From Streptosporangiaceae bacterium (GTDB lineage: Bacteria; Actinomycetota; Actinomycetes; Streptosporangiales; Streptosporangiaceae), in contig JASHUG010000360.1 in assembly GCA_030040155.1 (NCBI GenBank), positions 1 to 48,794 on the forward strand: 48,794 bases of DNA. Reading direction: 5' to 3'. The notes under the pieces were generated by a model, which searched no databases, was not told where the DNA came from, and saw only the letters and a list, made by a program, of their open reading frames with translations. Every line of letters begins with the position of its first letter. Position 1 is the stretch's first letter. Positions 8,372 to 18,665 of the stretch are shown one piece after another. The position numbers were made by a program, and so were the translations under genes.

Positions 8372-9305
8372 CCGTCAAGCGGCGCACCGGGCGCAGGGTG
8401 GCCATTAGCCTCCTGTGGACGGTCACCGCGATTCTGGTCCTGCTCGGCGTCCTGATAGCGGCGGGCGGTGCCGCCAGCGCCGGCCTGGTGTTCGTGTTCC
8501 TGCTCGCGGTGTTCACCGGGTCGGCGGCGATGGCGGTGGCCAGGACCGGCCGCGACGCGCATGCCGCCGGGCTGGCAGGGGCCTCAGGGCGCCGGGTGCG
8601 GCGGCATGCGGCGCTGCCGAAGTTTGCCGAGCCGGCCGCGCGGGTCGAGACCGGCGGGTCACTCCTGACGCTTCCCGACGTCGGGCTGCCGACCCGCTAC
8701 ATCGAACGGCACTCCAGTTCCCTGTCGTCGGCGGACCGATCGGCCTGCTGCTGCTCGCCGGCAGTGTGGCGGCCTCGGTCGTCATCGGCTACAGCGCACA
8801 GGGACTGACGATACCGATCGCAACCTTCTCCGGGCTGTTCAGCCTGCTCGTGCTGATCGACCTGCCGAACGGAATCAAGATCGCCGGCGGGCGGTTCACG
8901 GTCGGTGCGTTCGGCGTGCCGCCGCGCACCCGGCTGTGGCGCCGGATCAGCGGGCCGCTTGACGCGGTACTCGAGTGGGACGTGCTGACCCCGGCGCAGG
9001 TGCGCGAGCTGAACCGGCAGCGACCGGCCAAGAGCCGGTCCGGCGGGCAGCTGCAGTACCTAGGCGACCTGAGAATGCTTGGCCGGCGCGGCGTGCTCCG
9101 CCTCGTCACCGACCGAGACTGCGTGGAGACCCGCTTTCCGGAGAACGTGCTCCGCGGCTACCTGCTCTTGCCGACCGCGGTGGCGGGCGGAGTCTGGGAC
9201 GGCGTGATCCTGATCTGCACCCGCCGCCCGGCCGCGCTGGCAGCCGCGCTTGACCAGGGACTGCCTGGGCGGCGGGGCGCCAGCGAATACCGTGCCAGCA
9301 GGTGA
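8368..9305 (+). pseudogene. Multi-TM protein with C-terminal PH-like domain, apparently split by a -1 frameshift near 8700-8735
   Basis: Frame 1 encodes MTVKRRTGRRVAISLLWTVTAILVLLGVLIAAGG...LPDVGLPTRYIERHSS; credible coding then moves to another frame (QFPVVGGPIGLLLLAGSVAASVVIGY...IKIAGGRFTVGAFGVPPRTRLWRR...). Out-of-frame parts of both track ORFs are Arg/Pro-rich noise. Confidence 0.5.
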
Positions 9306-9311
9306 CGGAGC

Positions 9312-10916
9312 CTACGGCATCCGCTCGTACGCCGGCAGGGTCAGGAACTCGACGTAATCGTCGGCCAGCGCGACCTCCTTGAACAGTGCGGTCGCCTCCT
9401 CGTACCTGGTCTCGTTGTAGGCGTCACCGAGTTGCGCCTGGATAGCCGCGAGTTCCTCGGTGATGATCAGTTCGGCGAGGTCCTTCGTGACGACGGGCCC
9501 GTCGGCGAGCGCCACGTCGTTGTGCAGCCACTGCCAGACCTGAGAGCGGGCGATCTCGGCAGTCGCCGCGTCCTCCATCAGGTTGAAAATGGCCACGGCG
9601 CCGGTGCCGTCCAGCCAGCTGGCTAGGTACTGCAGTCCGACGCTGATGTCGTTGCGCAGGCCCGCCATGGTGATCGCGCCGGGAGTGGCCTTGACGTCGA
9701 GCAGTTCCGCCGCAGTCACGTGCACGTCGTAACGCTGCCTGCCCAGCTGGTTGGGCGCATCGCCGAGAACGCTGTCGAACACCTCACGGCAGATCGGCAC
9801 GAGGTCCGGGTGCGCGACCCACGAGCCGTCGAATCCGTCGGTCGACTCGCGGGTCTTGTCCTCGCGGACCTTGGCCAGTGCTCGTTCCGTCACCTCAGGG
9901 TCGCGCCGGTTAGGGATGAATGCCGCCATACCGCCCATCGCGTGCGCGCCCCTCGCGTGGCAGGTCTTGACGAGCAGGTTCGTGTAGGCGCGCATCATCG
10001 GCGCCGTCATCGTGACGTCGTTACGCTCAGGCAGCACGAACTCGCCGCCCCTGGTGCGGAACTTCTTGATGATGGAGAACAGGTAGTCCCACCGGCCCGC
10101 GTTCAGGCCGGCGCTGTGATCGCGCAGCTCGTAGAGGATCTCCTGCATCTCGAACGCGGCCGGGATGGTCTCGATCAGCACCGTCGCCCTGATCGTGCCC
10201 TGCGGGATGCCGAGCGCGTCCTGGGCCAGGACGAAGGCGTCGTTCCACAGCCTGGCCTCCAAGTGGCTTTCCAGCTTGGCCAGGTAAAAGTACGGCCCCT
10301 TGCCCTTTTCCAGCTGACGCCCGGCGCAATGGGTGAAATAGAGCGCGAAGTCGACGAGGCTGCCTGAGGCGCGCTCGCCGTCGATCAGCAGATGCTTTTC
10401 TGGCAGATGCCATCCCCGCGGCCGGACCACGATCGTGGCCAGCTCGTCATCGGGCCGCAGGCGGTAGGACTTGCCTTCCTCGCTGGTGAAGTCGATCTTC
10501 CGGTCGAGCGCGTCCTTCAGGTTCAGCTGCCCGGTGATCATGTTGTCCCACAGCGGTGTGTTGGCGTCCTCGAAGTCGGCCAGCCACACCTTGGCGCCCG
10601 AGTTCAGCGCGTTGATCGTCATCTTCCTGTCGGTCGGCCCCGTGATCTCCACCCGCCGGTCGACGAGGCCGGGAGCGGGCGGGGCGACTTGCCATGAGGT
10701 GTCGCTGCGGATCGACTCCGTGCTGGTCAGGAAGTCGAGCATCGCTCCGGCGGACAGTTCCTGCTGGCGATCTGCCCTTGCCGCGAGCAGGTCGACGCGG
10801 CGGAGGCCAAGTTCGCGGTGGAGCACGGCGATCAGGTCAAGCGCCTCAGGGGTGAGGATCTCGTCGTACCGGCTGCCGGACGGGCCGGCTATCTCCACGC
10901 CATTCACGTGTCCCAT
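9312..10916 (-). CDS. aceB: Malate synthase A
   Basis: [88 protein letters not shown]. Confidence 0.96.
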   Translation of the reverse strand: MGHVNGVEIAGPSGSRYDEILTPEALDLIAVLHRELGLRRVDLLAARADRQQELSAGAMLDFLTSTESIRSDTSWQVAPPAPGLVDRRVEITGPTDRKMTINALNSGAKVWLADFEDANTPLWDNMITGQLNLKDALDRKIDFTSEEGKSYRLRPDDELATIVVRPRGWHLPEKHLLIDGERASGSLVDFALYFTHCAGRQLEKGKGPYFYLAKLESHLEARLWNDAFVLAQDALGIPQGTIRATVLIETIPAAFEMQEILYELRDHSAGLNAGRWDYLFSIIKKFRTRGGEFVLPERNDVTMTAPMMRAYTNLLVKTCHARGAHAMGGMAAFIPNRRDPEVTERALAKVREDKTRESTDGFDGSWVAHPDLVPICREVFDSVLGDAPNQLGRQRYDVHVTAAELLDVKATPGAITMAGLRNDISVGLQYLASWLDGTGAVAIFNLMEDAATAEIARSQVWQWLHNDVALADGPVVTKDLAELIITEELAAIQAQLGDAYNETRYEEATALFKEVALADDYVEFLTLPAYERMP

Positions 10917-11270
10917 GCTCCCTTGCTCGGCCGCGGGGGTCCGGGGGTCGTCCCCGTGTTAGCGCTGGCTGGCCGCTTGCTGTACCCGACCGTAGCCCAT
11001 AGGCCTGCGCCGCCACAGCCCCGACTCGCACCACCGCTCGGGCCGTGCGTATCGCCTGATTACGGGCGGGAACGAGGTGTGACCGTGGTACCCGCGGCCT
11101 CCTGGCGAGGGCGGTCGGGCGGCTGCTTGCGGGGTCGGGCACAGGATCGGCCGGCCGCGTGTTATTCAGGTGAGGACGAATGTTTTCCGTGGCACCATCG
11201 AGACCGGCTCCCGTTAGCAGGCGGGTACCGGGTTATGTACTGATTTACTGCCCAGAGGTGGCATGCATTT

Positions 11271-12707
11271 ATGACGGCTGTACCGAGCGACTCTTCCGAC
11301 CGCGACGAGATCTGGGAGACGGACGAGGCCGGCGACGGTGAGCTTGACCTGGAGCAGCGGCATGCGCTGCGGCGCGTGGCCGGGCTGTCGACCGAGCTCC
11401 AGGACGTCAGCGAAGTCGAGTACCGCACCCTGCGGCTTGAGCGGGTCGTGCTCATGGGCGTCTGGACTGACGGCACGCTCGCGATGGCGGAGAACTCGCT
11501 GCGCGAACTGTCGCTGCTGGCGGAGACCGCAGGATCGCTGGTACTTGACGCCCTCGTACAGCGCCGCAGCCGGCCGGACGCCGCCACCTACGTCGGCGCC
11601 GGGAAGGCGCGCGAACTAGCCGAGATCGTGGCCGCGCACGACGCAGACACCGTCATCTGCGATGGCGAACTCACCCCCGGCCAGCTGCGCAGCCTGGAAG
11701 GCACGGTCAAGGTCAAGGTCGTTGACCGGACCGCGCTGATCCTGGATATCTTCGCCCAGCACGCCCGGAGCAAAGAGGGCAAGGCCCAGGTTGAGCTGGC
11801 CCAGCTGCAGTACCTGCTGCCGAGACTCCGCGGCTGGGGCGAGTCGCTGTCCAGGCAGGCAGGCGGCCGAGTAGGCGGTAGCGGCGGCATCGGCACTCGC
11901 GGACCAGGCGAGACCAAGATCGAGACCGACCGGCGGCGGATCCGGGCGAGGATCGGCAAGCTGCGGCGTGAGATTGCCGACATGTCCGTGGGCCGTGAGG
12001 TCCAGCGCGGTCAGCGGCGGCGGGGCGAGGTCCCGTCGGTAGCGATCGCCGGTTACACCAACGCCGGAAAGTCCACCCTGCTGAACAGGCTGACCGGCGC
12101 CGACGTCCTGGTGGACAACTCGCTGTTTGCCACCCTCGACCCGGCGGTGCGGAAGGCAAGGACGCCGTCGGGCCTGCCGTTCACGCTGACCGACACCGTT
12201 GGTTTCGTCCGGCACCTGCCGCATCAGCTCGTCGACGCGTTCAGGTCCACGCTCGAGGAAGTGGGCGACGCCGACCTCATCCTGCACGTCGTGGACGGCT
12301 CGGACGCCGACCCGAGGTCGCAGCTGGCCGCCGTCAGGGAGGTGCTGGCGGAGGTGGGCGCGGCCGACGTGCCGGAGCTGGTCGTGATCAACAAGGCCGA
12401 CGCGGCCGACAGCATCGAGCTGGAGGGACTGCAGCTGGCCGAGCGGCAGTCCGTGATCGTATCGGCGCGCACCGGCGAAGGCCTCGACAAGCTGCTGGCC
12501 GAAGTCGAGCGCCTGCTGCCACGCCGCCAGCGCGAGGTGACTGTGGTGATCCCTTATGACCGGGGTGACCTGGTGTCGAGGGCCCACGACGAGGGCGAGG
12601 TGCTGTCGGTCCGGCACGGCGGGTCAGGCACGGAGCTAACCGCGAGGATCCCGCTGGGGCTGGCGGCCGAGCTCGAGCAGTTCGCAGTATCTGCGGCGCG
12701 GCCGTAA
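11271..12707 (+). CDS. hflX: GTPase HflX
   Basis: GPGETKIETDRRRIRARI, GYTNAGKSTLLNRLTGADVLVDNSLFATLDP, DTVGFVRHLPHQLVDAFRSTLEEV. Confidence 0.96.
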   Translation: MTAVPSDSSDRDEIWETDEAGDGELDLEQRHALRRVAGLSTELQDVSEVEYRTLRLERVVLMGVWTDGTLAMAENSLRELSLLAETAGSLVLDALVQRRSRPDAATYVGAGKARELAEIVAAHDADTVICDGELTPGQLRSLEGTVKVKVVDRTALILDIFAQHARSKEGKAQVELAQLQYLLPRLRGWGESLSRQAGGRVGGSGGIGTRGPGETKIETDRRRIRARIGKLRREIADMSVGREVQRGQRRRGEVPSVAIAGYTNAGKSTLLNRLTGADVLVDNSLFATLDPAVRKARTPSGLPFTLTDTVGFVRHLPHQLVDAFRSTLEEVGDADLILHVVDGSDADPRSQLAAVREVLAEVGAADVPELVVINKADAADSIELEGLQLAERQSVIVSARTGEGLDKLLAEVERLLPRRQREVTVVIPYDRGDLVSRAHDEGEVLSVRHGGSGTELTARIPLGLAAELEQFAVSAARP

Positions 12708-13234
12708 GCGCTAATCGCGTACGCAAGGTCGCTGCACGCGAGGGTGCACGCGAAGATGCAATTGCGTCCCGGCACCGCGCTGCGTTTTCCGGCCTATAAC
12801 GAGCCTTTTGCAAACGATTTCTTAAGGGCAGGGAAAGATGGCAGGAAGCCTGCCGGAAGGCACAGCGGCTAAGCGCGTCCGGCCAGCCCAGGGTGCATGC
12901 TCGCAGTCCTCGGCGATCGCAGCGATGCGCTTGGGCGGGCGCGCCGGACACCGTCGGGCGAACTGCGGTCCGCTACTATGCGTGGCCGACGGCAAATGCT
13001 CGTGGGCAAGTCCTTGCCTTATACGGCCCTTTACAGGGATCCACTTGTGCAATACCGTGACTCAACCGATATGTTAGTGGCGGCGTCTGCACCGAACGAA
13101 AGCGAAGTGCATGGCGTTACGGCTTTTCAGGCATTAAGCCCGGACCATCCCGCATTTCTGGCGTTCGGTAGGAGAGGCTCCATGGCGGCTCGAGGTCCCG
13201 CTGACGGCGGCGGCTCGGGGCTGGACGGTGCCTT

Positions 13235-14446
13235 GTGACGATCCGGCTGATGACCAACATCGGGCGGCTGTGGACCGGCTCCGAGGTGTGGAGCAACGCT
13301 GCCATCGTCACGCAGGACGATCGGATTGCCTGGATCGGCCCCGCGTCCGAGCTGCCGGCCAGCGTGCCCGGCGTGATACGCGACATCGTCGACGTCGACC
13401 ACGTGGAGAACCTCGGCGGTGCTCTGGTCACGCCCGGCCTGATTGACGCCCATACGCACCCTGTTTACGCGGGCAACCGCTGGGCCGAACTCGCGATGCG
13501 GTCCGGGGGCTCGTCGCAGTCGGAGATCGTCGCCGCGGGCGGCGGCGTCGCCTCGACTGTCACCGTCACGAGGGGCACCGATCCGTGGACGCTGTGCAGC
13601 GGCGTGCGCGAGCGGCTTCGCTCCTGGCTGCGCGCGGGGACGACCACGGTGGAGGCCAAGACCGGTTACCACCTGACCAGGGATGGCGAGCTAGCCGACG
13701 TGCGGCTGCTCAGGTCGCTCGAGAACGAGCCAGGCATGCCCAGGGTGCACGTGACCTTCCTGGCCGCCAATGCCGTGCCGCCCGAATACTTCGGCAGGCG
13801 CGCCGACTACGTCGATGCGGTCGCGAGCTGGTGCGCTGATGCAGCCGCAGCGGGCGCCGACAGCATCGACGCGCACTGCGGCGACGGCCGGTTCTCGGCC
13901 CGCGAGGCGGGCTGGATCCTCGGCAAGGGCCGGGCCGCAGGGCTGCTGCCGCGGCTGCACGCCAGCGGGGGCGAGCGCGGTGGAGCGGCGATCCTGGCCG
14001 CCGAGCTCGGCTGTGCCTCCGCGGACATCTTGCAGGACGCGACCGACGACGACGTGGCCGCGCTGGCAAAGTCGGGCGTCGCCGCCGTGGTCTGCCCGGC
14101 TCAGGTGCCCGACGGCAAGCGACCGCCACCGGTCAGGACGCTGCTGGACCGGGGCGTGCCGGTCGCGCTCGGGTCCGGCCACGCGCCGGGGGCGAACGGG
14201 ATCACCTCGATGCCGCTGGTCATCAGCCTGGCCATCGCGAACTTCGGGATGAGCGTGACCGAGGCGCTGCGGGCTGCGACGGTCGGCGGGGCTCGGGCGC
14301 TGCGTGCACCCGACCGGGGCACGATGGCCCGCGGGCGGCTTGCCGACATCGTGGCCTGGGACGCCGACCACGAGGGCGCCTTCGGATGGTCGTACGGCGT
14401 GAAGCCCATCCGGATCTGGCGCGGCAGCGAGCCCGTTACGGAGTGA
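13235..14446 (+). CDS. Imidazolonepropionase (HutI)-family amidohydrolase, with substitutions at expected catalytic/metal positions
   Basis: GGALVTPGLIDAHTHPVYAGNRWAE, RSWLRAGTTTVEAKTGYHL family signatures; downstream motifs deviate (see finding). Confidence 0.85.
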   Translation: MTIRLMTNIGRLWTGSEVWSNAAIVTQDDRIAWIGPASELPASVPGVIRDIVDVDHVENLGGALVTPGLIDAHTHPVYAGNRWAELAMRSGGSSQSEIVAAGGGVASTVTVTRGTDPWTLCSGVRERLRSWLRAGTTTVEAKTGYHLTRDGELADVRLLRSLENEPGMPRVHVTFLAANAVPPEYFGRRADYVDAVASWCADAAAAGADSIDAHCGDGRFSAREAGWILGKGRAAGLLPRLHASGGERGGAAILAAELGCASADILQDATDDDVAALAKSGVAAVVCPAQVPDGKRPPPVRTLLDRGVPVALGSGHAPGANGITSMPLVISLAIANFGMSVTEALRAATVGGARALRAPDRGTMARGRLADIVAWDADHEGAFGWSYGVKPIRIWRGSEPVTE

Positions 14447-14539
14447 CCCTGGCCTAAGCATCACCGGTACCGGATGACACAGCGTGCTCACCGGGCGCCC
14501 GATTTTAGATCGCCGGCTGGTTCGTGGCATGCTGCGAGC

Positions 14540-15586
14540 ATGAAATCGGGCTCGGCGCGCGGGGGGGCAGATCCCGGATCAGACCGGGTGGCACCGGACG
14601 CCGCGGTCCTGATCGTGGGCGAGGAGGAGTTGCTGGTCGAGCGTGCAGTCAGCGCGGCGATCAGCGCCGCTGGCCTCGCCCCGGCCGCCCAATCCGCGCC
14701 CGACCAGGCACCTGCCGCTGGCGGCGTCCCCGACCTGCATGACGTGGCCGCGGCCGGGCTGGGCCCGGGCGAGCTCACCGCGCTGACGGCGCCATCCCTG
14801 TTCGGCGGCGGCTGCGTGGTCCTGGTCCGGTCGGCCCAGGATGCGGGAAAAGAGGTCACCGCCGAGCTGGTCCGGCTGGCCGAGTCGCTCCCGCCCGACG
14901 TGACGCTGATCGTCACGCACTCCGGCGGCGCGAAGAACAAGCCGCTGCTAGCCAGCTTGGTCAGCGCGGGCGCGCGGCGCGTAGATTGCCCGGTCATCAA
15001 GCGGTTCAGCGACCGGATGGATTTCCTGCGCGGAGAGTTCGGCCGCGCCGGGCGCAGAGCCGATGACGGCGGGCTCCGGGCGTTGCTCGATGCGGTCGGA
15101 ACCGACCTGCGCGACCTGGCAGCCGCCTGCAGCCAGCTCGCCGCGGACACTACGGGCGTCATCGGCCAGCAGACGGTGGCGCGTTACTACCGCGGCCGCG
15201 CCGAGGCCACGGGATTCTCGGTCGCGGACCGGGCTTGCGAGGGCAGCCTGACGGCCGCGCTCGAGCAGCTGCGCTGGGCCCTGGCGACCGGCACCTCCCC
15301 GGTCCTCATCAGCAGCGCGCTCGCAGCGGGCCTGCGCACGCTCGGACTGGTCGGGTCGGCCGGCCGCGGCCTGAGCTCGAACGCACTGGCCGCGGACCTG
15401 GGCATGCCGCCGTGGAAGATTGACAAGGCCCGGCAGCAGCTGCGCGGCTGGAACGCCGCGGGCCTGGCCGCCGCGCACGCCGCGGTCGCGGAAGCCGATG
15501 CGCAAGTCAAGGGAGAGGCCGCCAGCGCGGGGTACGCGCTGGAGCGGGCCATTACCACCATTGTGGCCTGCCGGGCGCAGGCGTAG
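14540..15586 (+). CDS. holA: DNA polymerase III subunit delta
   Basis: LIVGEEELLVERAVSAAI, GTDLRDLAAACSQLA, LGMPPWKIDKARQQLRGW; start chosen at ATG 14540. Confidence 0.9.
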   Translation: MKSGSARGGADPGSDRVAPDAAVLIVGEEELLVERAVSAAISAAGLAPAAQSAPDQAPAAGGVPDLHDVAAAGLGPGELTALTAPSLFGGGCVVLVRSAQDAGKEVTAELVRLAESLPPDVTLIVTHSGGAKNKPLLASLVSAGARRVDCPVIKRFSDRMDFLRGEFGRAGRRADDGGLRALLDAVGTDLRDLAAACSQLAADTTGVIGQQTVARYYRGRAEATGFSVADRACEGSLTAALEQLRWALATGTSPVLISSALAAGLRTLGLVGSAGRGLSSNALAADLGMPPWKIDKARQQLRGWNAAGLAAAHAAVAEADAQVKGEAASAGYALERAITTIVACRAQA

Positions 15587-15739
15587 GCGTTCCGCGCCGG
15601 CCGTGTGCTGCCGGTAAAAATTCCGGCATTTCTCATGCAACGCGCGACAGCTTTTCGGACGTCATAGTCATTATTGGGTATTCGCTCGCTGGGTCTCAGT
15701 GAGTAGCCAGGCAGTAGCCGGCTGGTATCCCAACGAGGA

Positions 15740-17086
15740 ATGTACACGGGGAAAGTAGGTGGCTCGCGGGTGGTTGACAGCCATGCCAGCGATCCTGCAT
15801 ATGCCGCCCAGCTGGGGTGGACGGTAGCGCCGGCTGCCGCTCAAGCTGAGCGAGTCGAGCCGGCCGTGAGCCCGGAGATGAGGCTTCTCCGTCCGGCTGA
15901 CGATGTCGACTCGCCAGAAGTGACGGTCCTGATACCAGCCGTCAACGAGGAGGCGACGATCACCGAGTTCGTCGCCTGGTGCCACGACGGCCTCCGCGCG
16001 GCCGGCACCATCGGCGAGATTCTCATCGTCGATAGCTCGACCGACAGGACGGCCGAGCTTGCGCTGGCAGGCGGCGCACGCGTGCTGAAGACGCCCAAGC
16101 GCGGACTCGGCCGCGCCTACATCGACGCACTGCCGTTCATCCGCGGCAAGTACGTGATCATGGGCGATGCCGACTGCACGTACGACTTCCGGCAGATCGG
16201 GCCGTTCGTCGCCGCGATGCGGAGCGGCACCGAGTACGCGATGGGCTCGCGCTGGAAGGGGTCGATCGAGCGCGGCGCAATGCCGGCGCTGCACCAGCAT
16301 GTCGGCACGCCGGTTACGACCTGGATCCTCAATCGGCTGTACGGCAGTCACTTCAGTGACATCCACTGCGGGATGCGCGGCATTACGCGGGCCGCGCTGT
16401 ACCGGATGGGGCTGGAATCGCAGTCCTGGGAGTATGCCTCCGAGATGGTCCTCAAGTCGGTCCGGATGGGGCTGGCGACGACCGAGATCCCGGTGACGTT
16501 CTACAAGGACCGCAACGGGCGGCTGTCGCACCACAAGCGGGCGGGCTGGTTCTCCCCGTTCCAGGCGGCGTGGATAAACCTGCGGGCCATGTTCGTTCAC
16601 GGCGCCGAGTTCTTCCTGTTCAAGCCCGGCATCGCGTTGCTCTCGCTGGGCCTGCTGCTCACTTTGCCGCTCAGCGTCGGCAACATCACGATCGGTCCGG
16701 TTACCTTCAGCCTGTACTGGATGCTGATCGGCCTGACGATGTCGGTGCTCGGCCTGCAGAGCATTTTCTTCGGGTGCCTGGCCGCGGTGTTCCTCGACTA
16801 CACCGGCCGGGCGCGACAGCGCTGGCGGCAGGTGTTCGGCTATACCGGCACCGTGCTGGCGAGCGGCCTGCTGTTCGCCCTGGGCTTCGGGCTGTCTGTC
16901 GCGGTCCTCGTCCACTACGTGACGCATGATTTCTCGCTGCCCTCGCCGGCCTCTGTCATCGATCACCTCGGCATCGTCGGCCTGATGTTCATGATCATGG
17001 GGTTCTCCACGTTCTGCTTCACGCTGCTGCTGCACGCCACCGAGGTCCATTACGGAGATCGCAGTGATGTGGAGGCCGTCGGGTGA
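15740..17086 (+). CDS. GT2 glycosyltransferase (dolichol-/polyprenyl-phosphate glycosyltransferase-like) with C-terminal TM helices
   Basis: VTVLIPAVNEEATITEFV, EILIVDSSTDRTAELA, YVIMGDADCTYDF, then several hydrophobic segments from ~16600. Confidence 0.88.
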   Translation: MYTGKVGGSRVVDSHASDPAYAAQLGWTVAPAAAQAERVEPAVSPEMRLLRPADDVDSPEVTVLIPAVNEEATITEFVAWCHDGLRAAGTIGEILIVDSSTDRTAELALAGGARVLKTPKRGLGRAYIDALPFIRGKYVIMGDADCTYDFRQIGPFVAAMRSGTEYAMGSRWKGSIERGAMPALHQHVGTPVTTWILNRLYGSHFSDIHCGMRGITRAALYRMGLESQSWEYASEMVLKSVRMGLATTEIPVTFYKDRNGRLSHHKRAGWFSPFQAAWINLRAMFVHGAEFFLFKPGIALLSLGLLLTLPLSVGNITIGPVTFSLYWMLIGLTMSVLGLQSIFFGCLAAVFLDYTGRARQRWRQVFGYTGTVLASGLLFALGFGLSVAVLVHYVTHDFSLPSPASVIDHLGIVGLMFMIMGFSTFCFTLLLHATEVHYGDRSDVEAVG

Positions 17087-17679
17087 CGTTCTCGAAGACC
17101 TTCGTCCAGGAATCTGTCGACGTGCTGACGTCGATCGATACGGACGCGATCGAACGGGTGGCAGAGGGCCTGGCGGCGGTCCGCGACCGTGGCGGCCGGC
17201 TCTTCATCCTCGGCGTCGGAGGCTCGGCCGGACATGCGTCGCATGCCGTCAACGACTTCAGGAAGATCTGCGGCTTCGAGGCCTACACGCCAACTGACAA
17301 CGTCTCCGAGCTGACCGCGCGGGCCAACGACGAGGGCTGGGACACCACGTTCGCCGAGTGGCTGCGCGGGTCCAGGCTCGGTGAGCGGGACGGCCTGCTC
17401 GTGTTCTCGGTCGGTGGCGGGAACGCGGCGAAGAACGTGTCAACCAACATCGTGTCGGCCCTCGGCCTCGGGCGCGAGCGCGGCTGCTCGATCTTCGGTG
17501 TCGTCGGCCGCGATGGCGGGACGACCGCGGAGGTCGCGGATGCCTGCGTGATCATCCCGCCGCTGTACGCCGACCACATCACGCCGCACACGGAGGGCCT
17601 GTGCGCGGTGATCTGGCACCTGCTCGTCTCGCACCCGGCGCTCGCGAAGGTCTCGACGCGGTGGGAGTCACTCCGATGA
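17083..17679 (+). CDS. gmhA: SIS-domain sedoheptulose-7-phosphate isomerase-like (GmhA family)
   Basis: GGRLFILGVGGSAGHASHAVNDFRKICGFEAY, DGLLVFSVGGGNAAKNVS; neighbours complete the heptose pathway. Confidence 0.82.
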   Translation: MTFSKTFVQESVDVLTSIDTDAIERVAEGLAAVRDRGGRLFILGVGGSAGHASHAVNDFRKICGFEAYTPTDNVSELTARANDEGWDTTFAEWLRGSRLGERDGLLVFSVGGGNAAKNVSTNIVSALGLGRERGCSIFGVVGRDGGTTAEVADACVIIPPLYADHITPHTEGLCAVIWHLLVSHPALAKVSTRWESLR

Positions 17680-18665
17680 CGGCCCAGGCTATGCGGCGGA
17701 TCTGCATCGTCGGAGGAGCCGGCTTTATCGGCAGTCACTTCGTCGATCGGCTGCTCGCCAGCCGGGTGACAGAGTTCGTTACCGTCTATGACAATTTTTC
17801 CTCGGGTCGTCTCTGGCACCTGGACGCACACCAGGCCGACCCTCGGCTCGCCGTGCTCCGGGCCGACGCGGCCGACCTGGACGCGCTGGCGGCGGCCGCG
17901 GCCGGGCACGACACGATCATCCACCTGGCGTCGAATCCCGACATAGCTCGCGCGGTGACCGAGCCGGCGGTGGACTTCGATCAGGGCACGCTGCTGACGA
18001 ACCACGTCGCGGAGGCCGCCCGCCGCGCCGGCGTGGGGCTGGTCCTGTACGCGTCCGGCAGCGGGGTCTACGGCGATCTTGGTGAGGTCGAGGCAACCGA
18101 GGACCACGGGCCGCTGATCCCGGTGTCGACGTACGGGGCGAGCAAGCTGGCGGGCGAGGCGCTGCTGGCCTCCTACGCGGCCATGTTCGGCGTGACCGCG
18201 CGCGCGTTCCGGTTCGGCAACGTCGTCGGCCCGCGCCAGACGCACGGGGTCGGTTACGACTTCGTCCGCCGCCTGCTCGCCGACCCCGACCGGCTGCGCA
18301 TCCTCGGCGATGGCCGGCAAAGCAAGTCCTACATCCACGTCGACGACGTGATCGAGGCGGTCCTGCTGGTCGCGCGGCTGGCCGCCGGGCCGTTCGCGGT
18401 GTTCAACGTCGCCACCGGCGACTACGTGACGGTGACCGAGATCGCTCAGCTGGCCATCGACGTCGTCGGCCTGCCGGCCGGACGCACCCGGCTGGAATAC
18501 TCCGGCGGCGACCGCGGCTGGCAGGGCGATGTTCCCGTGGTCCGCATCAATACCGACCGGATCCGCGCGCTCGGCTGGAAGAACGAGCGGACCGCGCGCG
18601 AGGCGCTGCGTGCGTCGATGCAGTCGATGCTGGCCGATGCGCGAGACGGGCGGTTCGGCCAGTGA
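17676..18665 (+). CDS. NAD-dependent epimerase/dehydratase (extended SDR)
   Basis: RRICIVGGAGFIGSHFVDRLL; ASGSGVYGDLGE; STYGASKLAGE. Confidence 0.9.
   Translation: MTAQAMRRICIVGGAGFIGSHFVDRLLASRVTEFVTVYDNFSSGRLWHLDAHQADPRLAVLRADAADLDALAAAAAGHDTIIHLASNPDIARAVTEPAVDFDQGTLLTNHVAEAARRAGVGLVLYASGSGVYGDLGEVEATEDHGPLIPVSTYGASKLAGEALLASYAAMFGVTARAFRFGNVVGPRQTHGVGYDFVRRLLADPDRLRILGDGRQSKSYIHVDDVIEAVLLVARLAAGPFAVFNVATGDYVTVTEIAQLAIDVVGLPAGRTRLEYSGGDRGWQGDVPVVRINTDRIRALGWKNERTAREALRASMQSMLADARDGRFGQ

Noticed and set aside
8700-8740. Programmed -1 ribosomal frameshift at the split membrane gene
   Set aside because: No recognisable slippery heptamer or obvious downstream stem-loop read by eye; sequencing error or real mutation is simpler.
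12838-13238. Small ORFs (79 and 113 aa) between hflX and the hutI-like gene
   Set aside because: No family resemblance, and the composition and overlap suggest chance ORFs.
15671-17050. 459-aa minus-strand ORF opposite the GT2 gene
   Set aside because: His/Gln/Arg/Asp-rich antisense artefact; + strand has clear GT2 motifs.
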